Assembly (NCBI GenBank): GCA_030156305.1
Contig: JASGMZ010000074.1
Span: forward strand, 1 to 11,863
DNA from: Bacteroidales bacterium
GTDB taxonomy: Bacteria > Bacteroidota > Bacteroidia > Bacteroidales > UBA12077
DNA: 11,863 nucleotides
Direction of reading: 5' to 3'
Part shown: positions 1 to 7,500 of the stretch, one piece after another
How positions within the stretch are numbered: the first letter of the stretch is position 1
Layout of the letters: every line of letters begins with the position of its first letter
Position numbers and translations under genes: made by a program
The notes under the pieces: generated by a model
Databases searched by the model: none
Told to the model about the DNA's origin: nothing
Seen by the model: the letters and a program-made list of their open reading frames with translations, nothing else

Positions 1-28
1 CCTAAGGGCAGAAAAAACAAAAAATCTT

Positions 29-1645
29 ATGTCAACACCAAAATTTTATTATCAGGATCCTTTTCCCATCGGGAAAGATGAAACCGAATATTATCTGTTA
101 ACCAAAGATCATGTCTCGGTAGCCCAATTTGAGGGCAAAACCATTTTAAAAGTAGATCCGGAAGGATTGACCAAAGTCGCCCGTGCAGCTTTTCATGACA
201 CCTCCTTTATGTTACGGACTGATCACATAAAGCAGGTAGCTGCTATTCTGGACGACCCCGAAGCAAGCGACAACGATAAATATGTAGCCTTAACCATGCT
301 ACAAAATGCTGAAATTTCAGCAAAAGGGGAATTACCTTTTTGCCAGGATACCGGTACTGCAACCATTGTCGCCAAAAAAGGGCAACAGGTATGGACTGGT
401 GGTGATGATGAAGAAGCCCTGTCCAAAGGAGTGTACGAAACCTATACTAAAGATAATCTGCGTTATTCGCAAACCGTGCCCCTGGATATGTATACCGAAA
501 AAAATTCGGGTACCAACCTACCGGCACAAATTGATATCCATGCCACCAGCGGAGATGAATATAAATTCCTTTTTGTGGCCAAAGGAGGTGGATCGGCTAA
601 TAAAACCAATCTGTTTCAACAAACCAAAGCACTACTAACCCCGGAAAAGCTGGAAAATTTTTTGATTGAAAAACTTAAATCACTGGGAACGGCAGCATGT
701 CCGCCCTATCATGTTGCCTTTGTTATTGGAGGCACATCGGCAGAGGCTAACTTAAAAACCGTAAAACTGGCTTCGGCAAAATATTACGACCAATTGCCAA
801 CCAAAGGAAATGAGCATGGACAGGCATTTAGGGATATTGAGCTGGAACAAAAAGTTTTAAAAGCAGCATACAAACTTGGCATAGGTGCTCAGTTTGGAGG
901 GAAACATTTTGCCCTCGACATTCGGATTATCCGCTTACCGCGGCATGGAGCTTCGTGTCCGGTAGGGATGGGCGTTTCGTGCTCTGCCGACAGAAATATT
1001 AAAGCTAAGATAAATAAAGACGGCATCTGGATTGAAAAGATGGAAGATAACCCCGGAAGGTTTATTCCTGAAAAATACCGTAAAGAAGAAAAAGGTGGAG
1101 CCGTTACCATAGACCTGAACAAACCGATGAAAGAGATATTAGCAGAACTATCCAAACATGCCGTAGGCACAAGATTAGCACTCAACGGAACGATTATCGT
1201 TGGGCGCGATATCGCCCATGCAAAATTAAAAGAACGAATCGACAAAGGAGAAGATCTACCACAATACATCAAAGAACATCCGATTTATTATGCCGGCCCG
1301 GCCAAAACACCTAAGGGCAAACCTTCCGGATCGTTCGGGCCAACTACGGCGGGAAGAATGGACCCTTACGTTGACCTGTTCCAAAGCCATGGCGGCAGCA
1401 TGATTATGATAGCCAAAGGAAACCGAAGCCAGGCCGTTACCGATGCATGTAAAAAATACGGAGGATTTTACCTGGGAAGCATTGGTGGGCCGGCAGCAAT
1501 ACTTGCCGAAAAAAATATTAAAAAAGTTGAGCTGCTTGAGTATCCCGAATTGGGCATGGAAGCTATTTACAAAATTGAAGTAAAAGATTTTCCGGCTTTT
1601 ATCCTGGTAGATGATAAAGGAAATGATTTTTACAGTATGACGTAA
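29..1645 (+). CDS. fumA: Fumarate hydratase class I (iron-sulfur, FumA/FumB type)
   Basis: It interconverts fumarate and malate in the cytoplasm (TCA cycle, or its reductive branch under anaerobic growth) using an oxygen-sensitive [4Fe-4S] cluster. The 538-residue protein has the full two-domain layout: an N-terminal fumerase domain (about residues 12-285) and a C-terminal one (about 290-495). The three expected cluster cysteines are visible at C105 (FCQDTGT), C224 (TAACPPYH) and C318 (GVSCSADR), the same numbers as I recall for E. coli FumA. Other family signatures are GGGSANKT near 186 and the C-terminal PAKTPKGKPSGSFGPTTAGR segment around 424-443. The ATG at 29 gives the family's usual N-terminus; there is no Shine-Dalgarno sequence, as is normal in Bacteroidota. 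Only 28 bases precede it, so its promoter may lie outside the window. The downstream neighbour is repeat DNA, then DUF559 and the class II fumarase. The function is secure. Confidence 0.97.
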   Translation: MSTPKFYYQDPFPIGKDETEYYLLTKDHVSVAQFEGKTILKVDPEGLTKVARAAFHDTSFMLRTDHIKQVAAILDDPEASDNDKYVALTMLQNAEISAKGELPFCQDTGTATIVAKKGQQVWTGGDDEEALSKGVYETYTKDNLRYSQTVPLDMYTEKNSGTNLPAQIDIHATSGDEYKFLFVAKGGGSANKTNLFQQTKALLTPEKLENFLIEKLKSLGTAACPPYHVAFVIGGTSAEANLKTVKLASAKYYDQLPTKGNEHGQAFRDIELEQKVLKAAYKLGIGAQFGGKHFALDIRIIRLPRHGASCPVGMGVSCSADRNIKAKINKDGIWIEKMEDNPGRFIPEKYRKEEKGGAVTIDLNKPMKEILAELSKHAVGTRLALNGTIIVGRDIAHAKLKERIDKGEDLPQYIKEHPIYYAGPAKTPKGKPSGSFGPTTAGRMDPYVDLFQSHGGSMIMIAKGNRSQAVTDACKKYGGFYLGSIGGPAAILAEKNIKKVELLEYPELGMEAIYKIEVKDFPAFILVDDKGNDFYSMT

Positions 1646-1661
1646 AGAGGTGAAAAATAAA

Positions 1662-1694
1662 TTTAGTATTTTGACCCTTTCCCCTGTCGGGACT
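1662..1694 (+). repeat. Repeat B, copy 1
   Basis: A 33-base word beginning TTTAGTATTTTGACCC and ending CGGGACT occurs three times. This copy starts 17 bases after the fumA stop and differs from copy 3 (2388-2420) at one position. In copies 2 and 3 the TTTAG at the front contains the stop codon of a DUF559 reading frame. Copy 1 is preceded by ATAAATTTAG, which loosely resembles the end of the DUF559 remnant, so it may mark the tail of a third, still more eroded copy. That last step is inference. Confidence 0.85.
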
Positions 1695-1733
1695 CCTGCC
1701 TGCTTTGTGATGGCAATAGCAACGGCAGGCAGG
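1695..1733. repeat. Hairpin with a 9-bp perfect stem
   Basis: CCTGCCTGC (1695-1703) is the exact reverse complement of GCAGGCAGG (1725-1733), with a 21-base loop between them. It sits between repeat B copy 1 and repeat A copy 1. It lies 50 bases past the fumA stop and has no U-tract, so it is a poor intrinsic terminator. It looks like a REP-type extragenic palindrome, and part of the same CCTGCC/GGCAGG motif recurs in the hairpin at 1867-1882. Confidence 0.75.
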
Positions 1734-1770
1734 GATGCCGATAGACAGAGGGGTGAATAAATTAGAATAA
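1734..1770 (+). repeat. Repeat A, copy 1
   Basis: A 37-base segment starting GATGCCGATAG and ending AAATTAGAATAA matches 1980-2016 at 35 of 37 positions. In copy 2 it leads into the start of the intact DUF559 gene. Here it leads straight into the last codons of a DUF559 gene, placing a deletion junction at its GAATAA end. Confidence 0.9.
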
Positions 1771-1835
1771 AAAATGAAGTGTTGCAAAATATTGAAAATG
1801 TGTTAGTAAAAATAAAAGATAAATTTAATTTTTAG
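1764..1835 (+). pseudogene. Truncated DUF559 gene remnant (C-terminal 23 codons)
   Basis: Read from 1764, this gives 23 codons and a TAG stop. The peptide begins RIKNEVLQNIENVLVKIK and matches the last 23 residues of the intact DUF559 protein encoded at 2027-2392 at 19 positions. The differences correspond to A104V, A113V, N118K and V121F of the intact protein. No start codon or catalytic core remains. In the intact copy GAATAA occurs at 2011-2016 (before the gene) and at 2322-2327 (inside it). Joining those two words, losing 311 bp, reproduces exactly the junction seen here at 1765-1770. The remnant is therefore best explained as a tandem copy that lost its body by deletion between short direct repeats. 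It is not expected to be functional. Confidence 0.88.
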
Positions 1836-1862
1836 TGTTTTGGCCCTTTCCCTGCCGGGACT
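1831..1862 (+). repeat. Repeat B, copy 2
   Basis: This 32-base copy begins TTTAGTGTTTTGGCCC and ends CGGGACT, and is more diverged than copies 1 and 3. It directly follows, and shares the stop codon of, the DUF559 remnant, as copy 3 does for the intact gene. Confidence 0.82.
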
Positions 1863-1866
1863 CCTG

Positions 1867-1898
1867 CCTGCCAGAAGGCAGGTTCCCTTAAAAGGGAA
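1867..1898. repeat. Two adjacent perfect hairpins
   Basis: The first is CCTGCC-AGAA-GGCAGG (1867-1882). The second, directly abutting it, is TTCCCTT-AA-AAGGGAA (1883-1898). They lie between repeats B and C of the collapsed unit. The corresponding place in the unit behind the intact DUF559 gene lacks the first hairpin and keeps only part of the second. No U-run follows either one. They look like REP-type palindromes, not regulators of a specific gene. Confidence 0.7.
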
Positions 1899-1947
1899 AG
1901 CAGTTTTGATTGAAAAAACTACCAACCTTAACGGTTTGGTTGAAGAA
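1889..1947 (+). repeat. Repeat C, copy 1
   Basis: This 59-base segment matches 2427-2485 at 53 positions. It reads openly in one frame as a peptide containing LIEKTTNLNGLVEE. The frame stays open from 1816 to 2013 but has no credible start codon, so no gene is called. Of the six differences between copies, three are synonymous third-position changes, three are first-position changes, and none falls at a second position. Confidence 0.8.
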
Positions 1948-1961
1948 TTAATCGAAGCTTT

Positions 1962-1980
1962 CTCCCCCTTTCAAGGGGAG
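1962..1980. repeat. CTCCCC/GGGGAG palindrome
   Basis: CTCCCCCTTTCAAGGGGAG is an imperfect palindrome: CTCCCC pairs with GGGGAG across a short loop. It immediately precedes repeat A copy 2 and the intact DUF559 gene. A degenerate version (CTCCTCATGAAAAGGGGAG, 2500-2518) sits at the far end of the next unit, before fumC. Confidence 0.65.
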
Positions 1981-2016
1981 ATGCCGATAGGCAGAGGGGT
2001 AAATAAATTAGAATAA
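1980..2016 (+). repeat. Repeat A, copy 2
   Basis: It matches 1734-1770 at 35 of 37 positions, the two copies being 246 bases apart. It ends 10 bases before the DUF559 start codon and so holds whatever close upstream signals that gene uses. Its terminal GAATAA is one of the two words implicated in the deletion that made the upstream remnant. Confidence 0.9.
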
Positions 2017-2026
2017 ATAATAAAAT

Positions 2027-2392
2027 ATGACCTACCCGGAAATCAAAGAATTAACAAGAAAATTAAAAAATAATCCCACTCCGTTAGAACAAATATTGTG
2101 GAGATATTTAAGAAAAAAACAATTAGATGGAAGAAAATTTCTCAGGCAACATGCAATTATTTATGAATCTGTCGGAAAAGAACACTTCTTTTATGTGCCT
2201 GATTTTTATTGTGAGAAAGAAAAACTTGCCATTGAATTAGATGGGAAAATACATGATTATTCAAAAGGAAGGGATAGAAAACGTGATGAAATATTAAATG
2301 ATTTAGGAATAAAAATTTTACGAATAAAAAATGAAGCGTTGCAAAATATTGAAAATGTGTTAGCAAAAATTAAAGATAACTTTAATGTTTAG
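2027..2392 (+). CDS. DUF559 domain protein, PD-(D/E)XK nuclease-like
   Basis: This 121-residue protein consists almost wholly of a DUF559 domain, a family placed in the restriction-endonuclease-like (PD-(D/E)XK, Vsr-related) fold. The visible signature is RQHAI near 40, then VPDFYCEKEKLAIELDGKIH around 57-76, followed by a basic RDRKRDE helix and the IKILRIKNEA strand. D59, E70 and D72 with H76 are the likely metal and catalytic residues. The length is normal for the stand-alone form. No cognate methylase or partner lies beside it. It is flanked by repeats A, B and C, and a truncated sister copy lies just upstream, so it behaves like part of a small repetitive, possibly mobile element. Its substrate and biological role are unknown. 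The start at 2027 lacks a Shine-Dalgarno sequence. Confidence 0.88.
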   Translation: MTYPEIKELTRKLKNNPTPLEQILWRYLRKKQLDGRKFLRQHAIIYESVGKEHFFYVPDFYCEKEKLAIELDGKIHDYSKGRDRKRDEILNDLGIKILRIKNEALQNIENVLAKIKDNFNV

Positions 2393-2420
2393 TATTTTGA
2401 CCCTTTCCCCTATCGGGACT
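2388..2420 (+). repeat. Repeat B, copy 3
   Basis: This copy overlaps the DUF559 stop codon and differs from copy 1 (1662-1694) at one of 33 positions. Copies 1 and 3 are thus closer to each other than either is to copy 2, although copy 2 lies between them. Confidence 0.87.
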
Positions 2421-2426
2421 TTCCCC

Positions 2427-2485
2427 TAAAAAGGAAAGCAATTTTGATTGAAAAAACTACCAACCTTAACGGGTTAGTAGAAAAA
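2427..2485 (+). repeat. Repeat C, copy 2
   Basis: It matches 1889-1947 at 53 of 59 positions and keeps the LIEKTTNLNGLVE reading. Its frame ends at a TGA near 2507. Together with repeat B copy 3 it forms the downstream flank of the intact DUF559 unit. About 120 bases of ordinary AT-rich spacer then lead to fumC. Confidence 0.8.
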
Positions 2486-2607
2486 ATCAACAATACATTC
2501 TCCTCATGAAAAGGGGAGGTGACTGATGGATAAAAATTCCCTTATCTCATTTCTATGCTTCAATTCAAACCTTTTATCCGATAATTTGTTAGAAAAATAA
2601 AAAACAA

Positions 2608-3987
2608 ATGTTTCGATCAGAAAAAGATAGTATGGGAGCCATAAAGGTTCCTGCCGATAAATATTGGGGTGCACAAACCCAGCGGGCAATCAACAATTTT
2701 AAAATTGGCCAGGAAAGAATGCCTGTAGAGATTATTCGTGCATATGGGATACTTAAAAAAGCAGCAGCAAGAACAAACCACAGGCTTGGAATTTTATCGC
2801 AAGAAAAAGCGGATATAATTTCACAGGTTTGTGATGAAATAATCGACGGAAAGCTGGATGATCATTTTCCTTTGGTTGTCTGGCAAACCGGCTCGGGTAC
2901 ACAAACCAATATGAATGTCAACGAAGTAATTGCTAATCGGGCACACGTTTTAGCCGGGAAAAAGCTGGGAGAAGGAGAAAGGCAAATTCACCCCAACGAT
3001 GATGTGAATCAATCGCAATCGTCAAACGACACTTTTCCGACAGCTATGCATATTGCGGCATATACAATGCTTGCCAGGCATACCATTCCTGCTGTAACCA
3101 GGTTAAAAGATGAACTGGCAGCCAAAAGCAGCCAATGGAAAAAAATTGTAAAAACAGGGCGCACCCACTTTATGGATGCTATACCATTAACGCTTGAGCA
3201 AGAGTTTTCGGGGTATGTATCTATGTTAGATCACGGATTAGAAACGTTAAAACACAGCCTGAAGCATCTTGCCGAATTAGCGCTGGGGGGAACAGCTGTT
3301 GGTACAGGATTAAATGCACCCTCTGGCTACTCCGGCAGGGTTGCTGAAGAAATAGCAAAAATAACAGGATACCCTTTTCAAACCGCCGAAAACAAATTTG
3401 AGGCTCTAACTGCTCATCATGCACTTGTCGCCTCGCACGGAACCCTTAAAACACTGGCTGCAAGCCTGATGAAAATTGGGAATGATATACGTATGTTAGG
3501 ATCAGGCCCCAGGTGTGGAATAGGTGAGCTTAACCTGCCTGCCAACGAACCCGGATCGTCCATTATGCCCGGGAAGATAAATCCCACACAAGCCGAAGCA
3601 CTTACTATGGTTTGTACGCAGGTTATGGGAAATGATGTAACCATCAATATGGCCGGATCGAACGGCCATTTTGAGCTAAATGTCTTTAAACCGGCCATCA
3701 TAAAGAACTTTCTGGAATCGGCCCGTTTACTTGCCGATGCCTCATTATCATTTGCAAACAACTGCATAGCAGGGATAGAGCCAAACATCCAAAATATTAA
3801 CATACATCTGAAAAATTCATTAATGCTGGTAACCGCCCTCAATCCACATATTGGATATGATAAAGCTGCAGAGATAGCTCAAAAAGCTTTTCAGGAAAAC
3901 AAAACCTTAAAACAAGCCGCCGTGGAATCAGGATATGTTTCGTCAACAGATTTTGATCGATGGGTAGATCCACAAAAGATGGTTTAA
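2608..3987 (+). CDS. fumC: Fumarate hydratase class II (FumC)
   Basis: This is an oxygen-stable, cofactor-free homotetrameric fumarase of the aspartase/fumarase superfamily, performing the same fumarate-malate reaction as the class I enzyme 1 kb upstream. At 459 residues it is of usual length. The N-terminus FRSEKDSMGAIKVPADKYWG fits the family and fixes the start at 2608. Active-site regions are GSGTQTNMNVNEV (95-107), HPNDDVNQSQSSNDTFPTAM (128-147, including the secondary site), GRTHFMDAIPLTLEQ with H187 as the proposed acid/base residue, and the mobile signature loop GSSIMPGKINP (316-326) with its catalytic serine. No truncation is seen. Its stop codon interlocks with that of the convergent deacetylase gene, sharing TTAA, so no terminator fits between them. 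The repeat array upstream may have separated it from an original fumA-fumC pair; that is inference. Confidence 0.97.
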   Translation: MFRSEKDSMGAIKVPADKYWGAQTQRAINNFKIGQERMPVEIIRAYGILKKAAARTNHRLGILSQEKADIISQVCDEIIDGKLDDHFPLVVWQTGSGTQTNMNVNEVIANRAHVLAGKKLGEGERQIHPNDDVNQSQSSNDTFPTAMHIAAYTMLARHTIPAVTRLKDELAAKSSQWKKIVKTGRTHFMDAIPLTLEQEFSGYVSMLDHGLETLKHSLKHLAELALGGTAVGTGLNAPSGYSGRVAEEIAKITGYPFQTAENKFEALTAHHALVASHGTLKTLAASLMKIGNDIRMLGSGPRCGIGELNLPANEPGSSIMPGKINPTQAEALTMVCTQVMGNDVTINMAGSNGHFELNVFKPAIIKNFLESARLLADASLSFANNCIAGIEPNIQNINIHLKNSLMLVTALNPHIGYDKAAEIAQKAFQENKTLKQAAVESGYVSSTDFDRWVDPQKMV

Positions 3988-4592
3988 ACAGCTATGGACA
4001 TAAATACAAACCCGTTTTCAGAGAAATATTGCAATACCCGGGGTAAGGTGTATTGCAAATTTTTCCGGGCTTTGAGGTTATCATGGAAAACAACGATTGA
4101 GCCAGAAACAGATTGATCCACAACATTCTTCAAACATTTTTCGGGGAGGGTTCCTGGATCATAATCATAGCTTAAAACATCCCACATTACTATACGATAG
4201 TTATTTTTTAACTGTTTAATTTGCCGCAACTTAATTTCTCCGTAAGGAGGACGGAAAAGCTTTGAATGAATCAACTCAGAAGCTTTATCGATATCTTTAT
4301 AATACGCTTGATTTTTTGTTTTCCATCCGCTAAGATGTGAGAAGCTATGATTTCCCACAGCATGCCCTTCGTTTATTATTTGCTGATAAAGCGCAGGGTT
4401 TTTTTGCACTTTTTGCCCAACACAAAAAAATGTAGCTTTAGCACTATACTCTTTTAAAACCGAAAGGGCCCACGGAGTAACTTCGGGGGTAGGCCCATCA
4501 TCGAAAGTCAAAAAAACTTCTTTCTCCCGTTGCGGAAAATACCAGATCAACTGACGAAATATTCTGGCAGCAAGCCGTTCTTTGGTTAGCAT
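3984..4592 (-). CDS. Polysaccharide deacetylase family protein (NodB homology)
   Basis: This is a metal-dependent carbohydrate esterase 4-type deacetylase of 202 residues. The canonical motifs are in order: TFDDGP (29-34, with catalytic-base and metal aspartates D31/D32), HSFSH (82-86, metal histidines), RPPYG (114-118), WD (137-138), and the terminal VVFHDN with H170. The true substrate (N-acetylated glycan, peptidoglycan or capsule) cannot be read from the sequence. No clear signal peptide is present: the N-terminus MLTKERLAARIFRQLIWYFP is basic-amphipathic. I chose the ATG at 4592 over the one at 4634 because it lies one base after the upstream gene's stop (TAA-G-ATG), suggesting translational coupling, and because the extra 14 residues come from the overlapping coding region. 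It is the second gene of an operon with the GT117 protein, so a joint role in envelope glycan or glycoprotein maturation is plausible. Confidence 0.92.
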   Translation of the reverse strand: MLTKERLAARIFRQLIWYFPQREKEVFLTFDDGPTPEVTPWALSVLKEYSAKATFFCVGQKVQKNPALYQQIINEGHAVGNHSFSHLSGWKTKNQAYYKDIDKASELIHSKLFRPPYGEIKLRQIKQLKNNYRIVMWDVLSYDYDPGTLPEKCLKNVVDQSVSGSIVVFHDNLKARKNLQYTLPRVLQYFSENGFVFMSIAV

Positions 4593-4593
4593 C

Positions 4594-7500
4594 TTAACGA
4601 TATTGTTGCATATAATTAAGAAAATGCTGTTCAATCTGTTTACTCATTGCCTGTTGGTTATTTTGGGATGTGATATTATAAAGTTCTTGCAATATATAAA
4701 GGTTTGTTTGAATTTCATTATTAATTTCAAGAGGCCCCTTTTTATATTTGGGCTCAAGGGTAAAATAATAATCCAACTCTGCAACAACAATATCATTTAA
4801 TCTTTTAACCAACTGAGTGGCTACTTCATTATTACCGGCATGATAATATGCCGATATAACTGATAACAGGGTATTGTTAAAAGGAATAATTTCTTCGGGA
4901 AATAGTTCCATACAACGATCTAAAACCATAAGGGCAGAATCTTTTTTCCCTTCCCCGATTAATTTTTCGGCCAGGCGTCCAAAGTTACTGCGCATATTCG
5001 AAAACATACGAATATTATTTTCGTCGAGATAAATATCGCGTTCACCAATTCCTCCCCACTTAAACTTATTCATTATATTATCAAACATTACATCAGCATC
5101 AGCTTCACCAATATAAAATCTTTCTGACTCTGTTTCAATCGGAACAAGTTGATAAGTTAACCCATCAAGTTTAAAATATTTTTGAAGATTAAAATATTTT
5201 GTGCTTGTAACCGTCATCGCCCAGTATATTGGCCTTTCCCAATTATTAGTAGCTAATAAATCAAGCAACATTAAGCCATCCTTATATAAATAACTATTTC
5301 CCAATTTCCATTGCATTTCATCCACAATACGGCCGGAATATTTTTCGTTCACAATATTTTTCTTTATAACCGTTGCTGAATCAATGGCAAGTTTAAATTG
5401 TTTGGTAGGGATATAGTTGATCTTTTCATTACGCACAAAAGGCGAATTAATTTTTGTTTTATCATCATCGCTGGCAACAAAATCGATAACCTGTTTTACT
5501 TCAACTGGTTGGCCAACCCTATCTATCATCGGAAGAATATCGCGGTTGCCTTTATGTATTTTATCATGAGTTAACGAAAATGGCATAGGATCTGCTTCAT
5601 ACGATTTTCTGCTCATTTGTTCAATATACCACGAAGCACGCAGGTAACTCAAATTACATAATTTAATATCGGTACGTATTCCTTCCACCTCCTGGGCGTA
5701 CCAAAGCGGGAAAGTATCGTTATCGCCATTGGTAAATAATATGGCATTTTCTTTACACGAATTCAGATAGTTATAAGCTATATCGCGGGCAGTATATCTT
5801 CCTGAGCGGTCATGATCGTTCCAGTTTTCCTTAGCCATAATTCCGGGAACAAAAATTAATGCAATAAGAGTGGTTAAAATGGCCGAAAAAGTAGCGGGTA
5901 TTTTTCTTCTTAAAAAATCAAAAATTCCACTCACACCAATACCTATCCAAATGGCATAAGCATAAAATGATCCGGCGTAAGCATAATCCCTTTCGCGCGG
6001 TTGTATTGGATACTGATTTAAGTATACAACAATGGCTATTCCTGTTAGAATAAACAACATCATAACCACTATAAAATCATGTTTATTACGTTTATAGTGA
6101 AAAATCAATCCAATCAAACCTAAAATAAAAGGCAACATATAATATTTGTTCCGTGCCGGATTATTTTTAAGATGTTCGGGTACTTTATCCTGATCGCCTA
6201 AACGTGCATCATCAATAAAAGGGATGCCGCTTATCCAATTTCCATGAATCACATTGCCATGTCCCTGGATATCATTTTGCCGGCCGGCAAAATTCCACAT
6301 AAAATAACGCCAATACATATGTCCAACCTGATATTTAAAAAAGAACGCTAAATTATCGCCAAACGTAGGCCTTATTCTTTTTTCATTTTCTCCTCGTGGA
6401 TTTTGAACATTAACCTCTTTTCCTTCCAGATTAACCCATTTTTTATATTCGTTAACATGTATAGGGTTGCTGCTATACATTCTGGGCAAGAGGGTAGTAA
6501 ACCGATCGTCGTACTCCACCTTCATTTTATAATCTACAATTTCATAGCGCCCGTTCTTTTTAACATATACTGGTTTTGTTTGCTTGTTACGAACCATCGG
6601 AGCATCAAAAGTTTGCCCATAGATTAGTGGCCTGTCTCCGTATTGTTCCCGATTGATGTAATAGAGCAAGTCAAACACATTATCCGGATTATTCTGATCC
6701 ATAGGTGGGTCTGCCGAAGAACGAATAACAATCATCGCAAAAGAAGAATAGCCAATTAAAATCACCGTTATCCCTAATAGAATTGTATTGTAAACGACCT
6801 TCTTTTTTTGCTGTGTATAACGTAATCCCCAAATAATAAAGCCTATTAAAATAATGGCATAAAATATCACTCCCGAATTATAGGGCAATCCAAAACCATT
6901 CACAAAAAGCAGGTCAAACCACGAGGCAACCTTAACTACACCAGGGATAAGAATATACATTATTGATCCGAGCAATATTCCGGAAACCAATAAAGCATAA
7001 AAAACACCTTTTTTGGTAACCTTATATTTTTTAAAATAATACACAAATACAATAGCCGGAATGGCTAAAAGATTAAGCAAGTGAACCCCGATGGATAATC
7101 CCATTAAATAAGCAATTAAAATAAGCCACCGGTTAGCATATTTATCTTCCGATTCGTTCTCCCATTTTAAAATAGCCCAAAACACAATGGCTGTAAATAA
7201 TGATGATGTGGCATACACCTCGGCTTCGACGGCTGAAAACCAAAAAGTATCTGAAAAGGTATACGCCAGTGCCCCAACCAAACCGCTGCCAATAATAGCA
7301 ACTATATTTCCGATGGTATACTCATCGGTTTTAATAAAAATTTTTCTTACGAGATGTGTAATCGTCCAGAACAAAAACAGAATAGTAAATGCACTGGCCA
7401 AGGCAGACATTAGATTTACCATTTTAGCTGCATTAGCAGGATCTCCGGCAAAAAGCGTAAAAAATCGTCCTAAGATCATAAAAAATGGAGCTCCGGGTGG

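Noticed and set aside
889..1272. 127-codon open frame on the - strand inside fumA
   Set aside because: It lies wholly antisense to a well-conserved fumarase gene, with no recognisable domain or upstream signal.
1816..2016. Open frame through repeat C and repeat A as a small gene
   Set aside because: It has no ATG before 1981 and spans hairpins and repeats, so it is reported as a possible coding fossil, not a CDS.
1646..2520. CRISPR array or complete insertion sequence
   Set aside because: The repeats are few, of unequal length and spacing, and include coding sequence. No transposase, target-site duplication or terminal inverted repeats were seen.
3417..3842. 141-codon open frame on the - strand inside fumC
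   Set aside because: It is antisense to conserved fumC codons and its translation has no protein-like motif.
4593..4634. Upstream ATG (4634) as the start of the deacetylase, giving 216 residues
   Set aside because: The extra 14 residues lie within the end of the GT117 gene and do not resemble the family N-terminus. The ATG at 4592, one base after the stop, fits better.
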